A stretch of DNA of 64,000 bases from an uncultured Chitinophagaceae bacterium (lineage in GTDB: Bacteria; Bacteroidota; Bacteroidia; Chitinophagales; Chitinophagaceae), in the NCBI GenBank assembly GCA_937907395.1, contig CALCII010000010.1, positions 1 to 64,000 on the forward strand, written 5' to 3'. Position 1 is the first letter of the stretch. Each line of letters starts with the position of its first letter. The position numbers and the translations under genes are program-made. Positions 42,591 to 50,985 of the stretch are shown here, piece after piece. A model generated the notes under the pieces. It was not told the origin of the DNA. It did no database searches and saw only the letters and a list, made by a program, of their open reading frames with translations.

Positions 42591-43643
42591 ATGAGTGAAA
42601 TCAATCAGAATCAAAAGCTGGGATACATCGCATCGCTGGATGGCTTAAGGGCTTTGTCGGTTATCATGGTGATGTTTACACACGCTAATTTCTCCCTTGG
42701 AAAAAACGGGTTAGTAGGCGTGGTTGCCTTTTTTACCTTATCCGGTTTCCTGATCACTACGATTCTACTGGAAGAATTTCAGAAAAATAATAAGATCTCT
42801 CTGAAAGCTTTTTACATACGAAGAACCCTTCGTTTGTTTCCGGCTTTATACATGATGCTGATTGCTGTGGCGATCTATGCATGGATTTACAGATCGGGTT
42901 TGGAGCAAAAACAGATTTTCCAGGATGTGATTGCATCTGCGTTATACGTTTATAATATTGCCTGGGCATGGGGATGGTGTAAGGTGGAGATTCTGTTGTA
43001 CCATATGTGGTCGTTAGGTGTGGAAGAACAGTTTTACCTGTTATGGCCGGCGGTATTAATTCTGTTCCTGCGGTTTAAAAAACTCAGGTTGCTGCAGATA
43101 CTGCTGCCCATCTTTATCATCATTGTGGCTGGTTTAAAAATCATGCATAGCTTTCCGTTAATAGCAGGAGCTATCATCAATGAATCCATTCTTATTGGAT
43201 GCTTTGGTGCTTTGTTACGTTGGAACAAAGTATTGCCTTACCGGTCTGTTACTTTGATCATTGGAATTGTGGCATTGCTGGGATTAGCAGTTCCGGGTAT
43301 TGCACCCATACGTCATATACCCAATAACTATTACTACATTTTCAGTTTGTTTACCATCATACTCATTCTGCACATGGTGGATTGGCAGGATAGTATCATC
43401 AGCAAACTGTTCAGTATACCAGCAGTGGTTTTTGTTGGTAAAATTTCATATTCACTTTATATCTGGCATTTACCTGTGTTCCGATTGTTTGCCTACCATT
43501 CCACATTGCCGCCAATGGTTTCCTTTGTAGGAAAGTTTGTCGTTTCCTTTGTTCTGGCAACAGCATCGTGGATGCTGGTTGAAAAATATACAACCGCTTT
43601 CGGTCGCCGGTTAAGCGCTAAAGTGATTTCAAAACAGCATTGA
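42591..43643 (+). CDS. Acyltransferase-3 family sugar O-acylase
   Basis: 350-residue polytopic inner-membrane protein of the OafA/YrhL type. The hallmark GYIASLDGLRALSVIMVMFTHANF includes the conserved Arg and catalytic-type His, followed by FFTLSGFLITTILLEE, FYIRRTLRLFPALYMML and YHMWSLGVEEQFYLLWPAVLILF. About ten transmembrane segments are visible and there is no C-terminal SGNH domain. It probably O-acetylates a sugar of the polymer on the periplasmic or cytoplasmic side. Confidence 0.92.
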   Translation: MSEINQNQKLGYIASLDGLRALSVIMVMFTHANFSLGKNGLVGVVAFFTLSGFLITTILLEEFQKNNKISLKAFYIRRTLRLFPALYMMLIAVAIYAWIYRSGLEQKQIFQDVIASALYVYNIAWAWGWCKVEILLYHMWSLGVEEQFYLLWPAVLILFLRFKKLRLLQILLPIFIIIVAGLKIMHSFPLIAGAIINESILIGCFGALLRWNKVLPYRSVTLIIGIVALLGLAVPGIAPIRHIPNNYYYIFSLFTIILILHMVDWQDSIISKLFSIPAVVFVGKISYSLYIWHLPVFRLFAYHSTLPPMVSFVGKFVVSFVLATASWMLVEKYTTAFGRRLSAKVISKQH

Positions 43644-43655
43644 TTTATTACCAGG

Positions 43656-44477
43656 ATGCCATTTTTTTCTATAATTATTCCGGCTTATAACAGAGCACAT
43701 ACCATTGGCCGCACCTTGGAATCTGTGTTGCAGCAAACATTTGCTCAATTTGAAGTAGTGGTGGTGGATGATGGCTCTGCAGATGATACGAAAGCCGTTG
43801 TGGCTGCTTTTAATGATTCACGTATCCGTTATGTTTACCAGCATAACCAGGGAGTTTGTGTGGCACGAAATACGGGTGCCGATGAAGCAATAGGTAAGTA
43901 CCTGATTTTCCTTGACAGTGATGATACTGTTACGAAAAACTGGTTGGCTGATTTTTATGAAACAATCACAAGTAAACAAGCGAAAGTTGTTTTGTGTAAA
44001 CGGGTGATTAACGGGCAAACTACCAGTGGCATTGGATACCAGGGTTTCCTGGCCGGTACATTTGCGATTGACCGGTTGTTGTTTTTTGAGCTGGGTAAAT
44101 ATGATGAGCAGTTGAAGTTTGGCGAAAACACAGAATTGAAATGGCGGATTGATGAGAGTGGAATTGAAACAGTTTTCATTAATCAACCCAACGTGCATTA
44201 TGATGTTTCAGGAGCAGGCGGGGGGGCCAACCGGAAAAACAGAATTCAGTTCTTTTATCATGTTTCTAAAAAACATGAGGTACTTTTTGATAAAGACAGG
44301 CGTATGGCTCAGCTGATGTACCAGGTGGCAGGTGTGGATTGTTATCACCTGGGCCGTTCAGCAGAGGCCCGCACTTTATTATGGCAGGGATTTCTGAAAC
44401 GGCCAACGTATCCGAAAGCCTTATTCCGTTTTGTATACTATTCATTGAAACCATCTAAAGTTAAAACGGCTTCATGA
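43656..44477 (+). CDS. Family 2 glycosyltransferase
   Basis: 273-residue GT-A enzyme: FFSIIIPAYNRAHTIGRTLESVLQQTF, FEVVVVDDGSADDTKAV, QHNQGVCVARNTGADEAIGKYLIFLDSDDTV (metal-binding DSDD) and KFGENTELKWRIDESG. The C-terminal part is helical and basic. Its stop overlaps the next start by ATGA. Sugar specificity is unknown. Confidence 0.9.
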   Translation: MPFFSIIIPAYNRAHTIGRTLESVLQQTFAQFEVVVVDDGSADDTKAVVAAFNDSRIRYVYQHNQGVCVARNTGADEAIGKYLIFLDSDDTVTKNWLADFYETITSKQAKVVLCKRVINGQTTSGIGYQGFLAGTFAIDRLLFFELGKYDEQLKFGENTELKWRIDESGIETVFINQPNVHYDVSGAGGGANRKNRIQFFYHVSKKHEVLFDKDRRMAQLMYQVAGVDCYHLGRSAEARTLLWQGFLKRPTYPKALFRFVYYSLKPSKVKTAS

Positions 44478-45349
44478 GCACAGATCAACAGATTGCAGTA
44501 GTAGTAGTAACGTATAACCGCCTGGCAGAATTAAAAAAAACGATTCAGGCCGTTGCCGGACAGGGTATCCATCACCGTGATATTTATGTAATCAATAATA
44601 ACAGTTCGGATGGTACAAAGGAGGCGTTGGCGGAACAATACCCTGAAGTCAATGCCATAAATCTTACAGATAATATTGCCTCTGCCGGAGGTTTTTCAAA
44701 GGGCATGCAACTGGCACATGAGAAAGGATACAGGTGGGTATGGTTGTTCAATGATGATTCACGACCTGTGGAAGGAACGCTTGCTTCTATTCAACCATAC
44801 CTTGCGGAAGCGGATAAACATAAAATCGGGTTGTTGAAAATCGGAAACATCAACGATAAAGGACAAGCGATTCTGTTATACTGGAATGGTGTTCGCCGTC
44901 CGGTGTACACAAGGGTGAGTAATGACCTGGTGCCAACAGATCTGATCACATTTGATGGATGTATTATTTCCAGAGATCTGATGTCAAAAATCGGTTATTG
45001 TGATCCGCAGTATTTTATGGGAACCTATGAGTTTGATTACTGCCTCAAAGCAAAAGATGCCGGCTTTGGTATTTATACCGTTCCGAATGGGCTGATTGAA
45101 GATGGAAAGCTGGGTGGTGCAAAAGGAACACCTCCCTGGAGACAATACTACAATACCCGGAATCATTTGTGGCTGGGTTTGAACCGCAGATCGTTTCAGA
45201 TCTGCAAGGCCTGGTTCATACGTGAATTAAAACTTACGTACTCCATCATTCGCCATAGTGATAAAAAAGGGGAACGCCTGCTTTTTAAACTCAGAGCAGT
45301 ACGTGATGCTATACTCAGCAGAAGAGGAAGAAGATATAATCCGAAATAA
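44474..45349 (+). CDS. Rhamnosyltransferase-like family 2 glycosyltransferase
   Basis: 291-residue GT-A enzyme: IAVVVVTYNRLAELKKTIQAVAGQ, IYVINNNSSDGTKEAL, NIASAGGFSKGMQLAHEKGYRWVWLFNDDSRPVEG (DDS metal site), FDGCIISRDLMSKIGYCDPQYFMGTYEFDYCLKAKDAGFGI, and a late WRQYYNTRNHLWL. The NxGxxGGFxxG and YYxxRN motifs are shared with the rhamnosyl- and galactofuranosyltransferase group. It overlaps the upstream GT2. Confidence 0.9.
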   Translation: MSTDQQIAVVVVTYNRLAELKKTIQAVAGQGIHHRDIYVINNNSSDGTKEALAEQYPEVNAINLTDNIASAGGFSKGMQLAHEKGYRWVWLFNDDSRPVEGTLASIQPYLAEADKHKIGLLKIGNINDKGQAILLYWNGVRRPVYTRVSNDLVPTDLITFDGCIISRDLMSKIGYCDPQYFMGTYEFDYCLKAKDAGFGIYTVPNGLIEDGKLGGAKGTPPWRQYYNTRNHLWLGLNRRSFQICKAWFIRELKLTYSIIRHSDKKGERLLFKLRAVRDAILSRRGRRYNPK

Positions 45350-45370
45350 CAAACAACAAAAGATCATACC

Positions 45371-46120
45371 ATGCGCAAGAACACATTTCGCACACTTCAG
45401 GCAATTTCCCGGTTGGGAATCATGAAGTATTTAAACATTCAACTTCAATTGCGCATGCAGGGAAAGTATGCCAAATTTGAACACAATGGGTTAAAGATTA
45501 CGCTCCGGAAAAACTCGTCGGATTATGAAGTGTTCCGCCAGGTGTTTGTGAATCATCAGTATAAACTCAGCGATTACCTCGATAAAAAACCAACTGTAAT
45601 TGTTGACCTTGGATGCAACAACGGGTTATCAATGGCGGCTTTTAAGAACAAGTATCCGGATTGTACTATCATAGGAGTTGAGCCTGATACTGACAATGTT
45701 GAAATGTCCAAAATCAATACTGCAGCATTCAGCAATGTATTCATTGAGCAGAAAGCGGTATGGAATGAAATCACAACGATTGATTTGTTTGATCCGGGAA
45801 CCGGGTCTTATTCTATGAATATTGTACAGGAGGGCAAGAAAGTGGGTGCTGTTGAAACAATAACAATGGATGAGATTTTTGCTAAATACAAATTAGATCA
45901 TATTGATATCCTGAAAGTGGATGTGGAAGGGGCAGAAGTGGAATTGTTTAAAAAAGGTTACACTGATTGGCTGAAAAAAGTTACAGTTCTGGTTGTGGAA
46001 ACACACGACCGCAAACGTATGGGTTGTACGGAAGCTTTGTTTAAAGCAATCGCACCTTATTCGTTTTCTGTGTCCGGACAAAGCGAGTCAATTGTGATCC
46101 GTTTTTATCATGATAAATAA
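45371..46120 (+). CDS. FkbM-family methyltransferase
   Basis: 249-residue SAM-dependent methyltransferase. Motif I is VIVDLGCNNGLSMAAFKNKYP, then IIGVEPDTDNVEMSKIN, VETITMDEIFAKY, and the FkbM signature ILKVDVEGAEVELFKKG. It likely O-methylates a sugar hydroxyl, as FkbM relatives do in polysaccharide and glycan loci. The gene overlaps the next GT by 11 bp if the first ATG of that gene is used. Confidence 0.9.
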   Translation: MRKNTFRTLQAISRLGIMKYLNIQLQLRMQGKYAKFEHNGLKITLRKNSSDYEVFRQVFVNHQYKLSDYLDKKPTVIVDLGCNNGLSMAAFKNKYPDCTIIGVEPDTDNVEMSKINTAAFSNVFIEQKAVWNEITTIDLFDPGTGSYSMNIVQEGKKVGAVETITMDEIFAKYKLDHIDILKVDVEGAEVELFKKGYTDWLKKVTVLVVETHDRKRMGCTEALFKAIAPYSFSVSGQSESIVIRFYHDK

Positions 46121-47042
46121 AGTCATGCATTACGCTGCATTTGTAGTTACATACAAACGTCCTGAAATTCTAAGGAAGACAATTGAGTTATTGCTGAGTC
46201 AATCGGCTGCTCCTTATAAAGTTCTGATTGTAGATAATGATCCGGAGGAATCGGCCCGTTCGTTGTTGTCTGCATTTGATCCCGGAGTTGTTGCTTATTC
46301 AGCTGTTGGACATAACAGCGGACCTTCAGGGGGTACTCATCATGGTTTGAAAACTTTATTTGAAGAAGGAGAAGAGTGGGTATTGTGGGTGGATGATGAT
46401 GACCCTCCGTCTGCTCCCGATCAAATCGAGACGATATTGAATATTGTACATAATTATGCAGAGCCTTCAAGGATTGGTATGTTAGGAGCGGCCGGTGTTT
46501 TATATAATTATTCTAAATGCCTTATTCAGCGTATACCTGATCATCAGTTGAAAGGAGTTTTGCAAGTTGATATGGTGGCGGGGAACCAATTTCCGGTTGT
46601 GCACAGAAGAGTCTACGAAGCTGGTTTGTTGCCTGACCCGAATCTGTTTTTTGGATTTGAAGATCTTGAATACGGGCTTCGTATTAAACAGAAAGGTTTT
46701 GAAATATTGGTGCAGGGAGAAGAAGTGGAGCGTTTACGAAAACATTTTAAAAAGTTTGGAAAAGAAAAGGAAAGAGGGCTTAAGAAGAACATCAATCATC
46801 TGTGGCGTGAATATTACAGTGCCCGTACAATTGCTTATATATTGCGGAATAATAACAGCTATCTGACTGCTGTACGGTTCGCCTTCAGAAATATTTTAAA
46901 AATGGTTGCCGGATTTAAATATGGATTTCCGTACGGATCTCGGCAGGCACTTTGTCTTTTTCATGGCTTGCTGGATGGGTTCCGCAGAAAGATGGGACTT
47001 ACTTTGTTGCCCAATCAGAAATATCCGGCACAAAAAAACTGA
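46110..47042 (+). CDS. GlfT2-like family 2 glycosyltransferase
   Basis: 310-residue GT-A enzyme: YAAFVVTYKRPEILRKTIELLLSQS, YKVLIVDNDPEESAR, GHNSGPSGGTHHGLKTLFEEGEEWVLWVDDDDPPSAP (DDDD metal site), LFFGFEDLEYGLRIKQKGFEILVQG and WREYYSARTIAYILRNN. The layout resembles galactofuranosyl- and rhamnosyltransferases, and the gene at 44474 is a distant paralogue. ATG 46110 overlaps the methyltransferase stop; ATG 46125 is an alternative start that begins right at the catalytic domain. Confidence 0.89.
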   Translation: MINKVMHYAAFVVTYKRPEILRKTIELLLSQSAAPYKVLIVDNDPEESARSLLSAFDPGVVAYSAVGHNSGPSGGTHHGLKTLFEEGEEWVLWVDDDDPPSAPDQIETILNIVHNYAEPSRIGMLGAAGVLYNYSKCLIQRIPDHQLKGVLQVDMVAGNQFPVVHRRVYEAGLLPDPNLFFGFEDLEYGLRIKQKGFEILVQGEEVERLRKHFKKFGKEKERGLKKNINHLWREYYSARTIAYILRNNNSYLTAVRFAFRNILKMVAGFKYGFPYGSRQALCLFHGLLDGFRRKMGLTLLPNQKYPAQKN

Positions 47043-47074
47043 TTCATTCATTCACTCTTTCATTCATAAGAAAA

Positions 47075-48712
47075 GTGTCGCTTACAATAGGAATATTAAC
47101 TGATGGTGAACAGGTGCCTGTATGGGTACAGCAATTGCTGAATCAATTGCAGCAATTGCCGGGAGTGGAGATACGCTTTGTTGTACAACGTGCTTCAAAC
47201 AGTACATCTGATACAAACACTTCGAAAACTGTGTACAGAATACTGAGAGCCGTTGACAGGAAATTGTTTTCTGCAGGCTCAGCGTTGTTCCGTAAAACCC
47301 AACTGCAGTTGAACAAAGAAGTGCCTGTGCTTTCAGTTCGCCCCTTAACAGGAACATTTACTGATGATATATCTGCTGCTGATTGTGAACAGATCCGGTC
47401 TTTTCAACCTGATCTGTTGTTGCGGTTTGGTTTCCGGATTTTAAAAGGAGAGATTTTACAGGCAGCCCGGTATGGTATTTTATCACTTCATCACGGTGAT
47501 GCATACGTGAACCGGGGAGGCCCACCTGCATTTTGGGAAGTGGTAAAGAAAGAAGAAGTGACAGGTGTGACATTGCAACTGTTGAGTAGTGAACTGGACG
47601 GAGGTATGGTGCTCGGGCAAGCCTTTACACGTACAGATGTTTATTCCTTCAACCGCAATCAATCTGCATTATATGCTGCGGGGATTGAATTGTTTGTGAA
47701 TGAGATTAAAATAATAGCATCACAAGGCGCTGATTCTTATTTTAATCAAAAGCGCAAGGAACAGGTTTCGTTACGCAGTTACGACAGGCCCTTGTATAAA
47801 GACCCGGGTAACTTTACTTCTTTCTGCATTGCTGTAAAATTGCTTTACAGGAATATGAACTTACAATTCAGTAAGCTGCTCTATAGAAAACAGTGGGTGT
47901 TGTATTGCCGGTTTCGCAAAAATGGAGAGTTGTCTTTGGCACCGTATCAATTTAAAAAACTGAAGGTGCCTGGCGACAGAATATGGGCCGATCCGTTTCC
48001 AGTGAAGTATGAGAATGGATATGTTGTTTTCTTTGAAGAGAAATTCTGGAACCGGAAGGAAGCACAGATCGCTTGTATCCATTTTTCTGATAAAGGCATT
48101 CCTTATATTAATAGCAGGAAAGTAGTGGTTGAAGAACCATTTCATCTTTCTTATCCGTTTATATTACATTGCCAGAATCAATGGTACATGATTCCTGAAT
48201 CGGCAGATGCCAATGAAGTGATTTTATACCAGGCAGTTTCATTTCCCTATAAGTGGGAAAGAAAGAAAACACTTCTCAGGAACGTGAAAGCTTTTGATTC
48301 AACTATTATAGAGCATGAAGGAAGATGGTATTTGTTTTGTACCGTGCAAAAAGAGAAAGGCTTATCACCTCATGCCTATCTGCACATTTATCACTCAGAC
48401 GATCCTGTAAATGGTGAATGGAAAGCGCATCCCATGAATCCTGTTTACAGTGATGTTCGTAGTGCCCGCCCCGCTGGTAAACTATTCAGACATAAAGGAA
48501 TGTTGATTCGTCCGGCACAGCAGGGTGCACCTGTATATGGGTATGCAGTTAAGTTTTTTGAAGTCGTGAAATTGTCAGCTACTGAATTTGAAGAAAGATG
48601 GATCAGTTCGATAGAGCCTTTGTGGGAGAAAAACCTCATTGCCACACACACATTTAATAATGAAGGAGGTTTAACGGTAATGGATGTCCAGGTGAAGCGA
48701 AGAAAGTTTTAA
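47075..48712 (+). CDS. Formyltransferase-like domain fused to GINT1-like beta-propeller domain
   Basis: 545-residue two-domain protein from GTG 47075 (VSLTIGILTDGEQVPVWV); the open frame to 46952 is inside the upstream gene. Residues 1-230 form a formyltransferase-like domain: QPDLLLRFGFRILKGEIL, GILSLHHGD, GGPPAFWEV, VTGVTLQLLSSELDGGMVLG. The normal INxH motif is LSLH, so the catalytic Asn is Ser137, while His139 and Asp175 remain. Residues 270-545 resemble the N-terminal domain of glucosamine inositolphosphorylceramide transferase and GH43-like propellers: IWADPFPVKYENGYVVFFEE, HLSYPFILHCQNQWYMIPES, DSTIIEHEGRWYLFCT, HPMNPVYSDVRSARPAGKLFRHKGMLIRPAQ. The role in the polymer, possibly N-acylation or an unusual transfer, is not established. 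Confidence 0.8.
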   Translation: MSLTIGILTDGEQVPVWVQQLLNQLQQLPGVEIRFVVQRASNSTSDTNTSKTVYRILRAVDRKLFSAGSALFRKTQLQLNKEVPVLSVRPLTGTFTDDISAADCEQIRSFQPDLLLRFGFRILKGEILQAARYGILSLHHGDAYVNRGGPPAFWEVVKKEEVTGVTLQLLSSELDGGMVLGQAFTRTDVYSFNRNQSALYAAGIELFVNEIKIIASQGADSYFNQKRKEQVSLRSYDRPLYKDPGNFTSFCIAVKLLYRNMNLQFSKLLYRKQWVLYCRFRKNGELSLAPYQFKKLKVPGDRIWADPFPVKYENGYVVFFEEKFWNRKEAQIACIHFSDKGIPYINSRKVVVEEPFHLSYPFILHCQNQWYMIPESADANEVILYQAVSFPYKWERKKTLLRNVKAFDSTIIEHEGRWYLFCTVQKEKGLSPHAYLHIYHSDDPVNGEWKAHPMNPVYSDVRSARPAGKLFRHKGMLIRPAQQGAPVYGYAVKFFEVVKLSATEFEERWISSIEPLWEKNLIATHTFNNEGGLTVMDVQVKRRKF

Positions 48713-48744
48713 GTGGTAAGTTATAAGTTGTAAGTAAAAAGGAA
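48711..48744. repeat. Short TAAGT low-complexity spacer
   Basis: The 32 bp between genes are near-repeats of GTAAGTTATAAG/TTGTAAGT. The same word set recurs at 52224-52250, right after the stop of another glycosyltransferase. Confidence 0.6.
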
Positions 48745-49890
48745 ATGAAGGTTTTAGTTGTAATGGATTCGTTGTTTACAGGTGGTGCTGAGTATAGTAC
48801 TTTGCTGTGGATGGAATGGATGGAAGCACATGGGTATGATGTGAAGCTGGTTTTGTTGAAACCGAAAAACCCTTCCTATAAGATTGAGCATTTTAAAGTA
48901 AATCCTGAAAGGGTTTCGCAGTTAGTTCCGGGTTCAGGGTATCAGAGGTATAAACAACTTCAAAAAATAATTGATACGTTTCAACCAGAGATTGTACATT
49001 CTGTTCTTACTGCATCTAATTTTTTATGCAGAACACTGCGTTTAACCGGAAGCCGGTTTGTACATGTTGAAAGTCTGGTGAATCAGCCTTATTCTGCAGA
49101 ACGGTTAAGTGATGCTTCTTTATCCCGCTGGAAAATCAAAGCATTTCAGTTGTTTGATCGGATGACGCAAAAGAAAGGAGTGCAGCATTTTCATGCAAAC
49201 AGTAAAGCGGTAGCAGCACATTACATGCAAGCTGTATCTGTTCCAGAACAGAAGTTAACAGTTGTGCCTCGGGGAAGACAGGAGAATCCGTGGATATTGC
49301 AGAAAAAAGAATTGCGAAATAAATACAACGAAGAGTTTGCGATTCCTTCCGATCATGTGTTATTGATCAATACCGGAAGGCATGAACATCAGAAAGGGCA
49401 TGATGTATTATTAAAAGCAGTTGCATTAAGCAAGTCGGATATTCCTTTCACTGTTTTGATTGCCGGCCGTGAAGGTGCATTTACGAATTCAATTTTTGAA
49501 TTGCTTGAGCAGTTGGGGCTGAAGGAGAAAGTACAACTGATCGGCCACAGAACGGATATACCTCAACTGCTTGCTGCTGCTGATCTTTTTGTTTTTCCGT
49601 CACGGTTTGAAGGCATGCCGGGAGCATTGATTGAAGCTTGTGCAGCCGGACTTGCCATTGTTTGTACCGATCTGCCTTGCATGACAGAAGTTGTAACTGA
49701 AAATAAAAATGCATTGTTGTTTCCAACAGAAGATCCTCAGGCTTTGGCAACACAATTGGATCAATTGTTGATGGATGCAGATAAGAGGAATGAGATGGGA
49801 GCTGAAAGCCTGGTTATTTTCCGGAACAATTTTCAACTGGAACACATTCATTTATCGTTGGAGAAATTATATCAACAACAGTTCGCTTAG
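48745..49890 (+). CDS. Family 4 glycosyltransferase
   Basis: 381-residue GT-B enzyme: KVLVVMDSLFTGGAEYSTLLWMEWMEAHGYDVKLVLL, VHFHANSKAVAAHYM-like acceptor-side region, VLLINTGRHEHQKGHDVLLKAVAL, and the GT4 site FPSRFEGMPGALIEACAAGLAIVCTDLPCMTEVV. It opens a run of three GT4 genes with tiny gaps or overlaps. Sugar specificity is unknown. Confidence 0.9.
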   Translation: MKVLVVMDSLFTGGAEYSTLLWMEWMEAHGYDVKLVLLKPKNPSYKIEHFKVNPERVSQLVPGSGYQRYKQLQKIIDTFQPEIVHSVLTASNFLCRTLRLTGSRFVHVESLVNQPYSAERLSDASLSRWKIKAFQLFDRMTQKKGVQHFHANSKAVAAHYMQAVSVPEQKLTVVPRGRQENPWILQKKELRNKYNEEFAIPSDHVLLINTGRHEHQKGHDVLLKAVALSKSDIPFTVLIAGREGAFTNSIFELLEQLGLKEKVQLIGHRTDIPQLLAAADLFVFPSRFEGMPGALIEACAAGLAIVCTDLPCMTEVVTENKNALLFPTEDPQALATQLDQLLMDADKRNEMGAESLVIFRNNFQLEHIHLSLEKLYQQQFA

Positions 49891-49893
49891 CAG

Positions 49894-50985
49894 ATGAGGA
49901 TCCTGCATATTATACAAAAAAAGCAACGTCGTGGAGTGGAAATGTTTGCTTGCCAGCTTTCCAATCATTTGAAAGAAGCGGGGCATGAAGTGCGTGTGCT
50001 GGCATTGGAACCGGGCGATGATGCAATGCCATATAATATAGCAGTTGATGTGTTAGCTGTACAGTTGAAGAACAAATGGTTTGATTACCGGGGTTGGAAA
50101 AATTTAGCAGGCATTGTAGATGCTTACAGACCGGATGTGATCCAGGCAAATGCAGCTGATACATTAAAGTATGCGGTTTTTTCGAAGTTGCTTCATCGGT
50201 GGAAGCAACCTGTTGTGTATCGTAATGCCAGTGTGATGAGCCGGTATGCAACCAACTTTGTATCGAAATCTTTTATTCGTTTTTTATTGAACAGGGTGGA
50301 TCACATTGCATCTGTAAGTGCAGCCTCCCGTCAGGATATTATCACATCATTTGGAATTCGTTCCGATAAGATCACACAGATTCCTGTTGGTATTGAAATC
50401 GCAAGAACACAAAGCGTTCCCGCAATGGAAAAAGGCGTGCATCTTGTTCATGTAGGCGGGTTTACATTCGAGAAAAATCATATGGGGTTGCTTTCGATTT
50501 TTGGTAAAGTGCTGGATCAATTACCCGATGTTCATTTGTGGTTGGTTGGTGATGGGCCACTGCGTTCAAAGGTGGAAGAAGAAGTAAGCAGCAGAGGATT
50601 TGATAAGAACATTCATTTTACCGGAAGTGTAAAAAATCCCCTGGATTATATTGCTTCAGCAAATGCATTGGTGTTGCCAAGCATCATTGAAGGATTGCCG
50701 GCAGTAATACTGGAAGCACAGGCCTGCTCAACGCCTGTGATCGCTTATGCAGTTGGGGGCATACCGGAAGTGTTGACAGAAGACACCGGCTGGTTGGTTG
50801 AAAAAGGAGATGAAGATGCGTTTGCCAGGCATATCGTACAAATTGTGAAGGGTGAGAAAAATGATAAGGAGAAAAGAGTGGACAATGCCAAAGAACTTGC
50901 GCACTCAACATTTGATAATCGAATAATCGCAAAAAGATTTCTTCAGTTGTATGGCTATTTAACAGGAGCAGATGTCAAAAATTAA
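49894..50985 (+). CDS. Family 4 glycosyltransferase
   Basis: 363-residue GT-B enzyme: RILHIIQKKQRRGVEMFACQLSNHLKEAGHEVRVLAL, HIASVSAASRQDIITSFGI, LVHVGGFTFEKNHMGLLSIF, LVGDGPLRSKVEEEV and LPSIIEGLPAVILEAQACSTPVIAYAVGGIPEVL. It starts 3 bp after the previous stop and its end overlaps the next gene by 14 bp. It belongs to the same broad group as its neighbours but is not a close copy. Confidence 0.9.
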   Translation: MRILHIIQKKQRRGVEMFACQLSNHLKEAGHEVRVLALEPGDDAMPYNIAVDVLAVQLKNKWFDYRGWKNLAGIVDAYRPDVIQANAADTLKYAVFSKLLHRWKQPVVYRNASVMSRYATNFVSKSFIRFLLNRVDHIASVSAASRQDIITSFGIRSDKITQIPVGIEIARTQSVPAMEKGVHLVHVGGFTFEKNHMGLLSIFGKVLDQLPDVHLWLVGDGPLRSKVEEEVSSRGFDKNIHFTGSVKNPLDYIASANALVLPSIIEGLPAVILEAQACSTPVIAYAVGGIPEVLTEDTGWLVEKGDEDAFARHIVQIVKGEKNDKEKRVDNAKELAHSTFDNRIIAKRFLQLYGYLTGADVKN

